Source: Wenzhouxiangella sp. (lineage in GTDB: Bacteria > Pseudomonadota > Gammaproteobacteria > Xanthomonadales > Wenzhouxiangellaceae). Taken from it: a stretch of 7,148 nt of DNA. Where the stretch lies: positions 1 to 7,148 of the forward strand of contig SKZJ01000208.1 of NCBI GenBank assembly GCA_007127425.1. Direction: 5' to 3'. Positions 1 through 6,633 of the stretch are shown here, one piece after another; the stretch's first letter is position 1, and the number at the start of each line of letters is the position of its first letter. The notes beneath the pieces were generated by a model. It searched no databases, had not been told where the DNA came from, and was given only the letters and a program-made list of their open reading frames with translations. The position numbers and the translations under genes are program-made.

Positions 1-624
1 ACCAGTACCGACACCCTGGCACTGGGCGCACGCTGGCGTCTGCCCAACATCAGCGGCAGCGGGTTCCACACCCACGGTCAGGTGTTTCGTGCTCATGTGC
101 TGGCTGCACATGATTCACTCGGCTCGCCAGTCAGTTTTACCCAGGGTTACGTCGGCGGGCGGTGGCATCACCTGTTCGGCGAACGTCACAAGATCCTGCT
201 CCGCGGTGAACTCGGCTACACCGAAGCACGGACCCGTGAACTGGACGTTGTACTCGACGACCGCCAACTGGCACTGTCGCTGACCGAGCTACCCGAACGC
301 TACCGATTCAAGGCCGGCGGCGACCGCAGCGTACGCGGCTACGGCTTCGAGAACCTGAGTACCAACCGCAACGGCGCCAACCACCTCATCGTCGGCTCGA
401 TCGAGTATGAATACCGCGTTGGCGAAAACTGGTCGCTGGCGGCCTTCTACGATGTCGGTAATGCCTTCAACGACCTTGAAAAACCCAATCTGCGCCGGGG
501 CGCGGGCATCGGCTTTCGCTGGTATACCCTGATCGGACCGCTACAGATCGATATCGCCTCGCCCCTCGACGATCCCGACTCTTCGTGGCGGCTGCACCTC
601 ACCATCGGCACGCAACTGCTATGA
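1..624 (+). CDS. tamA: TamA, outer-membrane Omp85-family barrel (C-terminal part, 5' end outside window)
   Basis: The frame is open from base 1 to the TGA at 622-624, giving 207 visible residues; the GTG at 82 is internal, not a start. This is the C-terminal half of an Omp85 beta-barrel: alternating amphipathic strands, the Omp85 loop motif VRGYGF at visible residues 111-116 (preceded by RFKAGGDRS), then FYDVGNAF and GAGIGFRWYTLIGPLQIDIA near the end. The protein ends in Leu rather than the aromatic residue usual for porins, which fits TamA as I recall it. Known role: TamA sits in the outer membrane and works with TamB in inserting certain outer-membrane proteins and probably in lipid transport between membranes. 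The immediate downstream tamB, overlapping by four bases, distinguishes it from BamA. The N-terminal POTRA domains lie outside the window. Confidence 0.93.
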   Translation, partial: TSTDTLALGARWRLPNISGSGFHTHGQVFRAHVLAAHDSLGSPVSFTQGYVGGRWHHLFGERHKILLRGELGYTEARTRELDVVLDDRQLALSLTELPERYRFKAGGDRSVRGYGFENLSTNRNGANHLIVGSIEYEYRVGENWSLAAFYDVGNAFNDLEKPNLRRGAGIGFRWYTLIGPLQIDIASPLDDPDSSWRLHLTIGTQLL

Positions 625-3600
625 AAAAACTGCTGATCATTCTTGCAATCCTGATCGCTCTGCTTGCCGGCGGCCTGATCTCGGCCTGGTGGTGGCTGAC
701 CGATACCCGCAGCGGTGCCGAATGGTCACTGAACCGGGCCGCGCCCTACCTCGACTCGCTGACCTGGGAACGTCTCGAGGGCAGCCTGGCCAGCGGGCTC
801 ACCCTCGAAGACGTGGCGCTGGAACAGGCCGGCACGCGCGTGACCGTCGATCGGCTGGAACTGGCGGCCCGCATTCGCCCGCTGGCCGGGCCACGCATCG
901 AGGTCGAACGCCTCTATGTGCGCGGCACTGATCTTTATCTGCCCGAGGCCGACCCTGAGCCTGAACCGCGCGACCCCTTCGACCCCGGCACACTGGCCCT
1001 TCCCGTGGCCATCGACATCGACCAGATGCTGGTCGAGGAACTGCGCCTGCACCCCTACGAAGGCGAGATGCAGGTGGTCGACCGACTGGCCTTTGCCGGC
1101 CATTATTCAGACCACATCCGCATCGACCAGCTCGATGTCTCCACACCTGCCGGTCAGGTTCAGGGAACCGGTGAATGGTCGCTGGTCGCACCCTATTCCG
1201 CCCGCCTGGACCTGCGCTCCGAGATCGTCATCGATGAGAGCACACGCCAGGCACTGGACCTGGAAATCCGGGGCCCGATGTCTTCGCTGGAGATCGCCCT
1301 GAATACCGAGGGTCCGGCGTCACTCAGCGGCCAGGCCCGCCTGCGCGGCCTGCCCGATCTACCCTCCGGCAGCCTGCGCCTGGAGGGTCAATTCGCCAAC
1401 TGGCCTGGTATCGATCTGGCGCTGAGCGAGCTCAAGCTCAATGCCGAAGGTGCGGCTGAAGACTGGTCCCTGGTGCTCGACACGCGTACAAGCGGCATGG
1501 AACTGCCCCCGGCGCGCTGGCAGATCGAGGCGACCGGCGACCTGGAAAGAGTGGAGATCGAATCGCTGCGAAGCGAAATCCTTGATGGTGAAGTCCTGGC
1601 CCGCGGCTGGCTCGATCACGGCGGCGACACCCTGGCCGCCAGCATCGAGATGCAGTTGAGCGCGCTGGATTTCACCAGCCTGTACCCGGAGTGGCCGGAT
1701 CAGGCCCGGGTTACCGGCGAACTGACCGTTCACCTCGACGGTGATGAAATTCACCTCGACCGGCTCGACCTGTCGGCGCCGCCGACCGATTTCAGGCTCA
1801 GTGGCAGCGGCCGCTTTGTGCCCGCCGCCGATGAACTGGCCCTCGATTTGGAGTGGGCGGACCTGTCCTGGCCGCCGCTGCTGGATGAAGGCGAACCGTT
1901 GCTGGCCAGCCAGTCGGGCAGCGTGCGCCTGAGTGGGCGTATCAGCGATTGGCGACTGGAACTTGATGCCCTGCTGACCACACCCGATCTGCCTGGCGGT
2001 GAATTGGAAGTGCGCGCCACCGGTGGCGAAGAACGTGCCGAAATCGAGCGACTGCTCCTGGACCTGGGCGAGACCGGCCGGCTTGCGGCCAGCGGCGTCT
2101 TCGGCTGGGCGCCAAATATCGATACCCGAGTCGAGTTTGACATTGAACGGTTCGACCCCAGCCTTTTTGTCCCCCAGCTGTCGGGCCGCATCGATGCCCG
2201 CGCCTCGATTGCAGCGCGCCAGGACGAGCACTGGGACATCGACCTGCAGCTGGCCGCGCTCGAAGGACAGCTTCGAGACCACGACCTGACCGGCAGCGGC
2301 CAACTGCAACTGGCCGGCGAAAGCCCGGAAGCCGGACGCCTGGACATCACCCTGGGCGACAACCGCATCGATATTGGCAGCGACGACGGCGAACAATGGC
2401 AATGGCGCCTGGACGCCAACGCCCTCGACCAACTCTGGCCCGACATGTCCGGCATGGCGCTACTGGAGGGCACGCTGGAGCCGCACGCCCGCAAGCTGTT
2501 GGCCCGCGGCCAAGTCGAGGCCGCCGGTTTCGGCGACTACTCGGTCGAGCGAGTGCATCTGGATGCCGAGCTGGACTGGGGTGAGCGCCCGCGCGTCAAC
2601 GCCAACCTGAGAATGAGCGACCTCGATCTCAGACCCTGGGATCGCATCGACCAGATCGAGCTGGCGCTGACCGGCGGTTGTGTCGACCACCGCGTCGAAC
2701 TCAATCTTTCGGGTATGCGGGGCACCCTGGACCTGGCTGGTCGCGGCACGCTCGACGGCTGCCTGAACGACTATGCCGGCTGGGAAGGTTACATCGAACG
2801 GCTCTACCTCGGTGAAACCGTGGCCGGTGACTGGCAACTGGCCGAAGGCCTGCCGATTCGCGTTCGCACCGATGCCACCGAGGCCGGTCCGGGCTGCCTG
2901 CGAGCCGTGGGCGACGGCGACGGTCGCTTGTGTCTGCGCGATTTGCGCATCGACGGCGACAGTCATGCCCGTATCGGTATCCACCAGGTCCCCATGGACC
3001 TGTTCCTGTTGCCGCTCGACCCGGTATTCACCCTGACCCCTCCTCTGTCGGGCGAAATCGAGGCGGCCTGGAACACGGACGGGGTGGACCGACTGGCCGG
3101 TCACCTGGAGCTGGGATCCGGCGCGCTTCGCGCACTCGGTGATGACGATGATCTGCTGGCCATCGACTCGGTGCGCCTGGACCTCATCCCGCAGGGGGAC
3201 CACGGCCTGCTCATCGATCTTCTGGCCCGACTGGAAGGCGACAGCGAACTGACCGGCCAGGCCCACGTCATCGACTTGCGAGATCCGGCCAGCACCATGA
3301 TTAATGCCGACGCCAACCTCGATTTGCCCGATATCGGCGCGTTCAATCACCTGGTGGCCGAACTCGATCAGCTCGGCGGTCGGCTGCACGCCCGCCTCAA
3401 CGTCGCCGGTAACCTGAGCGCCCCGAACATCAATGGGCGCCTGAGCATCACCGACGGCTACCTGGTCCAGGCCCCGTTGGGACTGCGGGTCACCGACATT
3501 GATATCGATCTCGAAGGCGTCACCGACCATGTCACGCTGGTCGGGCGCATGAAGTCGGGAAGCGGCGAGCTCGAGCTCTACAGCGCCCTGACCCAGAGGT

Positions 3601-4445
3601 CGGACGGCTGGACCATTGAAGCCGACATCCAGGGCGAGCGGTTCTCATTTGCCGACGTCGATTGGCTTCGTATCGAAGCCAGCCCGTCTATCCAGCTCTC
3701 CGGCAAACACGACCGTCTGAACATCGACGGAGACATCCACATCGACCGGCTGCGCGCCGGGCAGCCCCCCGGCACCGGTGAACGCGTCAGGCCGTCACCG
3801 GACGTCATCGTACTTGGCGAGACGGAGGAGGAAGACCTGGACGTGCCCGTGCGGCGGGTCCATGGCCGGCTCGGCATTCATGTCGGCAATGACGCCCGCC
3901 TGTCCGCCCAAGGTCTGCAGGCGCGACTGGCCGGCGGCGTGGAACTGCTGTGGACCGGTAGCCCGGAACCACGCGGGCGTGGTGCCATTCTCATACCGGA
4001 AGGTTCCTACCGGGCCTACGGGCAGAACCTCGAGATCCGTGACGGCGAAGTCCTGTTCACCGGCCATCCACTCGATAACCCGCGACTGAATATTCGCACC
4101 ATGCGCGACATCTTCGGCGACCCACGTGTCGATGCCGCCGGCGTCCACATCCATGGCCCGGCCCAGAATCCGCAAATCGACCTGTTCACCGACCCACCGA
4201 CCACCGACGAAAAGGCGCTGGCCTACGTCGTCACCGGCGCCGACTTCGATCATGCCGGCGGCCAGGCCGCAATCAACGTCGGTTTCTACCTGCTGCCACG
4301 TCTGTTCGTCAGCTACGGCATCGGCCTGTTCGAGTCCGGCAACGTACTCTCCGGTCGCTACGAACTGTCCGACCGTTGGGGGATACGCGTGGTTTCGGGC
4401 GAACGCGATACCGGCATCGATCTCGGATTCATTACGGATAGGTAG
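621..4445 (+). CDS. tamB: TamB, inner-membrane-anchored periplasmic bridge protein (DUF490/TamB domain)
   Basis: The 1274-residue product is close to the family's usual size (about 1250). I chose the ATG at 621: it overlaps the tamA stop as ATGA and is followed directly by the signal anchor MKKLLIILAILIALLAGG. An in-frame ATG at 585 lies inside tamA and would put 12 polar residues before that anchor. There is no clear ribosome-binding site, so translation is probably coupled to tamA. After the anchor comes the typical family start (RLEGSLASGLTLEDV, about residues 49-62), then long beta-helical repeats. The C-terminal DUF490 domain shows IPEGSYRAYGQNLEIRDGEV (about 1123-1142), HPLDNPRLNIRTMR and DLFTDPP, and ends in a barrel-like segment, LFVSYGIGLFESGNVLSGRY. 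The only four cysteines are 687, 714, 759 and 771. Known role: TamB spans the periplasm to TamA, implicated in outer-membrane protein assembly and phospholipid transport. Base use is uniform with tamA. Confidence 0.96.
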   Translation: MKKLLIILAILIALLAGGLISAWWWLTDTRSGAEWSLNRAAPYLDSLTWERLEGSLASGLTLEDVALEQAGTRVTVDRLELAARIRPLAGPRIEVERLYVRGTDLYLPEADPEPEPRDPFDPGTLALPVAIDIDQMLVEELRLHPYEGEMQVVDRLAFAGHYSDHIRIDQLDVSTPAGQVQGTGEWSLVAPYSARLDLRSEIVIDESTRQALDLEIRGPMSSLEIALNTEGPASLSGQARLRGLPDLPSGSLRLEGQFANWPGIDLALSELKLNAEGAAEDWSLVLDTRTSGMELPPARWQIEATGDLERVEIESLRSEILDGEVLARGWLDHGGDTLAASIEMQLSALDFTSLYPEWPDQARVTGELTVHLDGDEIHLDRLDLSAPPTDFRLSGSGRFVPAADELALDLEWADLSWPPLLDEGEPLLASQSGSVRLSGRISDWRLELDALLTTPDLPGGELEVRATGGEERAEIERLLLDLGETGRLAASGVFGWAPNIDTRVEFDIERFDPSLFVPQLSGRIDARASIAARQDEHWDIDLQLAALEGQLRDHDLTGSGQLQLAGESPEAGRLDITLGDNRIDIGSDDGEQWQWRLDANALDQLWPDMSGMALLEGTLEPHARKLLARGQVEAAGFGDYSVERVHLDAELDWGERPRVNANLRMSDLDLRPWDRIDQIELALTGGCVDHRVELNLSGMRGTLDLAGRGTLDGCLNDYAGWEGYIERLYLGETVAGDWQLAEGLPIRVRTDATEAGPGCLRAVGDGDGRLCLRDLRIDGDSHARIGIHQVPMDLFLLPLDPVFTLTPPLSGEIEAAWNTDGVDRLAGHLELGSGALRALGDDDDLLAIDSVRLDLIPQGDHGLLIDLLARLEGDSELTGQAHVIDLRDPASTMINADANLDLPDIGAFNHLVAELDQLGGRLHARLNVAGNLSAPNINGRLSITDGYLVQAPLGLRVTDIDIDLEGVTDHVTLVGRMKSGSGELELYSALTQRSDGWTIEADIQGERFSFADVDWLRIEASPSIQLSGKHDRLNIDGDIHIDRLRAGQPPGTGERVRPSPDVIVLGETEEEDLDVPVRRVHGRLGIHVGNDARLSAQGLQARLAGGVELLWTGSPEPRGRGAILIPEGSYRAYGQNLEIRDGEVLFTGHPLDNPRLNIRTMRDIFGDPRVDAAGVHIHGPAQNPQIDLFTDPPTTDEKALAYVVTGADFDHAGGQAAINVGFYLLPRLFVSYGIGLFESGNVLSGRYELSDRWGIRVVSGERDTGIDLGFITDR

Positions 4446-4470
4446 AAAGGTGAAAGGTAAAAGGTGAAAC
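4445..4470 (+). repeat. 7-base tandem repeat (A/G)AAAGGT at the tamB stop codon (array 1)
   Basis: Units GAAAGGT (4445-4451), GAAAGGT (4452-4458), AAAAGGT (4459-4465) and a partial GAAAC (4466-4470). The first base of the array is the last base of the tamB TAG. The same unit recurs at 6634-6676 (same orientation) and 6774-6803 (opposite orientation), around genes of a different pathway. It is therefore a dispersed repeat family in this genome, not a local slippage product. No function is visible. Confidence 0.85.
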
Positions 4471-4546
4471 GGGGGATACGGCACCGGCTTCGATTGGGGA
4501 CCCCGGCCAATGGCCAGTAACGTGCCATTCGACCGCATTGTCTGGA

Positions 4547-4583
4547 ACGAAGACGGAGCATCTGCCTCCGTTTTTCGTTTTTC
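4547..4583 (+). terminator. Candidate intrinsic terminator after tamB
   Basis: ACGGAG (4553-4558) pairs with CTCCGT (4566-4571) around a 7-base loop. The stem can be extended outward by A-T and G-T pairs into a T-rich tail (TTTTT at 4571-4575, then CGTTTTT). It lies about 100 bases after the tamB stop and before the thioesterase, where a tamAB terminator would be expected. The core stem is only 6 base pairs, so the call is moderate. Confidence 0.5.
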
Positions 4584-4659
4584 GATTCCCGTCTTATACC
4601 TTGCAGACTGGCACCCAATGTCACCACAATTGAAGACTCTGACCGAGCGATCCCGGACC

Positions 4660-5127
4660 ATGAACAAAGACAAGAGCCTGCAAGAAACCTACGCACCCCA
4701 CAATGCCTGCTTCGGATGTGGGCCGGCCAACAAGAAGGGCCTGAGAATTCGGTCCTTCGCGCAGGGTGACCGGGTGGTCGCCGACTGGTCACCCGAGCCG
4801 CATCACGAGGCCTTTCCGGGCGTGCTCAATGGCGGCATCATCGGTTCGCTGCTCGACTGCCACATGAACTGGACGGCAGCCTGGCACCTGATGGAGTCCC
4901 AGGGACTCGAGACGCCGCCGTGCACGGTCACCATGGAATACGCCGTCAAACTCCGCCGCCCGACCCCCACCGATCAGCCACTGCACCTGGAAGCCTGGGT
5001 GACCGATACCGACGGCGACATCGTGTCGATCGAGGCCGAGCTGAGCGCGGGCGACAAGGTCTGTGACCGCGCCACCGGCAAGTTCGTCGCCGTTCAGCCG
5101 GGCCATCCCGCTTACCACCGTTGGTAA
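4660..5127 (+). CDS. PaaI-type hotdog-fold thioesterase family protein
   Basis: The 155-residue product begins MNKDKSLQETYAPHNACFGC. The segment N15-A-C-F-G-C-G-P-A-N-K-K-G-L-R-I-R31 is the characteristic start of a widespread proteobacterial hotdog family annotated as PaaI thioesterases. The central-helix motif reads LNGGIIGSLLDCH (residues 56-68). Asp66 is at the usual acidic catalytic position, while the His of the classical HGG motif is replaced by Asn57. The strand TMEYAVKLRRPTP follows. Expected activity is hydrolysis of an acyl-CoA or similar thioester in the cytoplasm; the substrate cannot be read from the sequence. The ATG at 4660 gives the family-like N-terminus. ATGs at 4618 and 4510 are in frame but add a sequence unlike the family and cross the candidate terminator. 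No strong ribosome-binding site is seen; TTATAC at 4594-4599 is a weak possible -10 box. It looks monocistronic. Confidence 0.9.
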   Translation: MNKDKSLQETYAPHNACFGCGPANKKGLRIRSFAQGDRVVADWSPEPHHEAFPGVLNGGIIGSLLDCHMNWTAAWHLMESQGLETPPCTVTMEYAVKLRRPTPTDQPLHLEAWVTDTDGDIVSIEAELSAGDKVCDRATGKFVAVQPGHPAYHRW

Positions 5128-5163
5128 TCACCAGGCATTTTCATGTCAGGATGTGGAGTTGCC

Positions 5164-5373
5164 ACCGGGTGGTGCCGGGCAATCCGGCGACATTCTCGGC
5201 GGTCGGCCAGGCGGGTTCGTTGTGCCGTGCGGGCGTTCTGGTGCCACTGAAATTCCGCCCTTGCATCGGATGGATGCGAGGTTTCGAGTGAGGTCGATGG
5301 CGCGGATGGCACGGCAAGTTAGGGGATAACGGCCGCGCCGCGAATGTCGCCGGATTGCCCGACACCACCCGGT
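5164..5373. repeat. Large imperfect palindrome P1 (about 45-base arms, nested inner stems); possible MITE-like element or structured RNA
   Basis: The left arm 5164-5208 is the reverse complement of the right arm 5331-5373: 41 of 43 aligned bases match, with one 2-base gap. Inside, TGCCGTGC (5223-5230) pairs with GCACGGCA (5309-5316). CACTGAAA (5245-5252) pairs with TTTCGAGTG (5282-5290, one bulge). An apex hairpin CCTTGCATC/GATGCGAGG (5259-5267/5273-5281) has a 5-base loop. All these stems share a midpoint near 5268-5270, so the whole 210 bases fold as one long hairpin. No transposase, clear target duplication or coding content is seen. It starts 36 bases after the thioesterase stop. Confidence 0.85.
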
Positions 5374-5431
5374 TCGAAAGGTTGGAGGTTGGGGAAAGCG
5401 GTGGGTGTGCTTTCTTTCTACTCCCCTCTCA

Positions 5432-5635
5432 GACGAGCGGGGATGGCTTTGGCGGATCGTGGGATGCGGAAGTCTTCAGCGCCATTTCCGTACCATCCGC
5501 AACACCACGGCGTAATGCAAACAACTCGCCTTGAGTGATCAATCCGATAATCTCGACGGCACCAGAACGCCGACTGGTTTCCTGACCCACTCCCGCCGCA
5601 CATCCCGCGGTCCGCCAAAGCCATCGCCGCTCGTC
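5432..5635. repeat. Large imperfect palindrome P2 (about 39-base arms), abutting the TauE-like gene's 3' end
   Basis: The left arm 5432-5469 is the reverse complement of 5596-5635: 35 of 38 aligned bases match, with one 2-base gap. Two of the three mismatches would be G-U pairs in plus-strand RNA. Inside, ACCA+CGGCGT (5504-5513) pairs with ACGCCG+AC+TGGT (5567-5578), leaving a 2-base bulge. The arms are unrelated in sequence to P1, yet total size (204 bases) and plan are alike. The right arm ends 8 bases before the stop of the minus-strand TauE-like gene, so a transcript of that gene would run directly into it. It could act as a terminator or 3' stabiliser, or be a MITE-like insertion. Confidence 0.85.
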
Positions 5636-5643
5636 CCCCACCC

Positions 5644-6363
5644 CTACCCCCGTGGCGTCACACAATCGACCACAAACTGCATCCACGGATGGTCAACCAG
5701 GTGCGCCAGCCATGGGCCGAGGGCCACCAGCACGCCCGCAAGAACCATCAGGGCTGCCGCCATCCAGCGCAACCCGCGACGGTTGATCGCCGAGCGGAAT
5801 TTCAGCACGGCCAGCCCGGTACCCAGCAACAGGGGCACGGTGCCGATGCCGAAGGCCACGATCATGGCGGTGGTGGCTAACGGATCGGCCAGCAACACGG
5901 CGGCGGCGACGACCGAGTAGAGCAAACCGCAGGGCAGCAACCCCCACAGCAATCCGAGACCGATCGCGTTGTCGAAGGTCCGGACCGGCAGAAAGCGGGC
6001 AAACAGCGGTATCAGCCGCCGGGTCAGCGGTGCGGCCAATTCTCCGGCCACGTCGCGGAAGCGACCGGGCATGGCGATGTAGACGGCCATCATCACCAGC
6101 ATGAGGCCGAGCAGTACACGCATCACCACCGGGGCCTGATCGGGCATCAGGGTGGCCGGCAACAGGCCGATGCCGGTCGCGATCAGTCCGATGGCCAGGT
6201 AGCTGACAATCCGACCGACATGAAACCCGCCGGCCAGCCATGCCCGGTCATGCGGCACCTGCGAATGCAGCATGCCGACGATGCCGCCGCACATGGCCAG
6301 GCAATGGGTCGAGCCGAACAGCCCGGCCAGCAAACCGGCCAGCAGTGCTGCTTCAGGTGTCAT
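5644..6363 (-). CDS. TauE/SafE-like membrane protein of the DsbD_2 family (COG2836 type), cbb3-linked
   Basis: The 239-residue polytopic protein has about six hydrophobic segments (roughly 4-30, 47-69, 78-98, 135-158, 162-188, 199-220). Two motifs mark the family: THCLAMCGGI in the first segment (His20, Cys21, Cys25) and LLPCGLLY in the fourth (Cys145). These match the DsbD_2 group usually annotated 'sulfite exporter TauE/SafE family protein'. Such genes commonly follow ccoS in proteobacteria. The intramembrane Cys/His set fits copper or thiol handling during cbb3 oxidase assembly better than sulfite export; this is inference. The ATG at 6361-6363 starts directly at the conserved N-terminus; no good ribosome-binding site precedes it. 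The gene follows ccoS after 59 bases that hold half of an inverted repeat. It ends in TAG at 5644-5646, next to palindrome P2. Confidence 0.88.
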   Translation of the reverse strand: MTPEAALLAGLLAGLFGSTHCLAMCGGIVGMLHSQVPHDRAWLAGGFHVGRIVSYLAIGLIATGIGLLPATLMPDQAPVVMRVLLGLMLVMMAVYIAMPGRFRDVAGELAAPLTRRLIPLFARFLPVRTFDNAIGLGLLWGLLPCGLLYSVVAAAVLLADPLATTAMIVAFGIGTVPLLLGTGLAVLKFRSAINRRGLRWMAAALMVLAGVLVALGPWLAHLVDHPWMQFVVDCVTPRG

Positions 6364-6383
6364 GGATCAAGCGTATAAAGATT

Positions 6384-6463
6384 CACCACGGAGACACGGA
6401 GGGCACCGAGAAATCGCGATTTTCATTTTTCTTCATCTCGGTGTTCTCTGTGCCTCTGTGGTG
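6384..6463. repeat. CACCACGGAG-type inverted repeat spanning the ccoS 3' end
   Basis: The arm 6384-6410 pairs with 6437-6463: 22 of 27 bases match, and all five mismatches are transitions. In plus-strand RNA four of the five would be G-U pairs, giving a nearly continuous 27-pair stem; minus-strand RNA would pair less well. AAAGA outside the left arm has a counterpart in TTCTTT outside the right arm. The loop side holds a perfect 12-base palindrome, AAATCGCGATTT (6411-6422). Similar CACCACGGAG/CACAGAG repeats are, from memory, scattered through many environmental bacterial genomes. The right arm is coding: it supplies about ten residues near the ccoS C-terminus. The ccoS stop lies in the loop. 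Confidence 0.85.
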
Positions 6464-6626
6464 CATTCTTTTCAACGACAGTCGGCTCATCATCCTCGTC
6501 GAGGATATCCAGTGCCGGCGTGTCGAGGTCGTCGAACTGGTCGTTGCGCACCGCCCAGAAGAAGAAGGCGATGGCCAGCACCATCAGGATCACCGACAGC
6601 GGGATGAGGACGTAGATGATGTTCAT
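6423..6626 (-). CDS. ccoS: CcoS, small cbb3-type cytochrome oxidase assembly protein
   Basis: The 67-residue product is within the family's small size range. It has a single N-terminal membrane helix (MNIIYVLIPLSVILMVLAIA, residues 1-20, continuing to FFFWAV) followed by the CcoS signature RNDQFDDLDTPALDIL (27-42) and an acidic stretch. CcoS is needed for maturation of cbb3 oxidase; the partner CcoI lies immediately upstream. The last ten to fourteen residues (NAPQRHREHRDEEK) are encoded by one arm of an inverted repeat and look like an acquired tail. The ATG at 6624-6626 gives the family N-terminus. Its mRNA leader is pyrimidine-rich (ACCTTTTCCCTCCC just before ATG) and lacks a Shine-Dalgarno sequence, because a 7-base repeat array occupies that place. 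The frame stays open upstream to a GTG at 6780-6782, but the added sequence is unlike CcoS. Confidence 0.93.
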   Translation of the reverse strand: MNIIYVLIPLSVILMVLAIAFFFWAVRNDQFDDLDTPALDILDEDDEPTVVEKNAPQRHREHRDEEK

Positions 6627-6633
6627 GGGAGGG

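Larger units (their letters stand above)
5128..5643. other. 516-base convergent intergenic region with two large palindromes, no credible gene
   Basis: The region lies between the stops of the thioesterase (plus) and the TauE-like gene (minus). Open frames here are short, lie in palindromic DNA and show no recognisable domain. Contents in order: a 36-base leader, the 210-base palindrome (5164-5373), a 58-base linker, the 204-base palindrome (5432-5635), and 8 bases to the TauE-like stop. The linker holds a small hairpin, GAAAGC (5394-5399) with GCTTTC (5409-5414), followed by TTTC. This could be a weak plus-strand terminator. No classical stem plus long T-run is visible for either operon, so the palindromes may provide 3' end formation for both. 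Confidence 0.8.

Noticed and set aside
1359..3530. Long minus-strand open frames opposite tamB (1359-2432 and 2460-3530, each over 350 codons).
   Set aside because: They are antisense to a well-conserved gene in GC-rich DNA, show no domain, and have composition typical of a shadow frame.
4510..4659. Longer N-terminus for the thioesterase (ATG at 4510 or 4618).
   Set aside because: The added residues are unlike the family and the longer form spans the candidate terminator. The 4660 start matches the conserved N-terminus.
5063..5368. Short frames on both strands in palindrome P1.
   Set aside because: Their codons come from the palindrome arms, there is no ribosome-binding site or recognisable motif, and they differ on the two strands only as the palindrome dictates.
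5531..5542. TTGA-GTGA-TCAA resembling an FNR/Anr box, which would suit a cco operon.
   Set aside because: The half-sites are 4 bases apart instead of the 6 in TTGATnnnnATCAA, and the site lies at the 3' end of the operon.
5128..5643. Retron, diversity-generating or transposase-driven system around the palindromes.
   Set aside because: No reverse transcriptase, transposase or integrase is encoded anywhere in the window, and no clear target-site duplication was found.
5429..5686. Minus-strand frame of 85 codons through palindrome P2 containing ITQGELFALRRGVADGTEMA.
   Set aside because: It overlaps the 3' end of the TauE-like gene and lies in palindromic DNA. I recognise no family, although the stretch looks mildly protein-like and could be searched.
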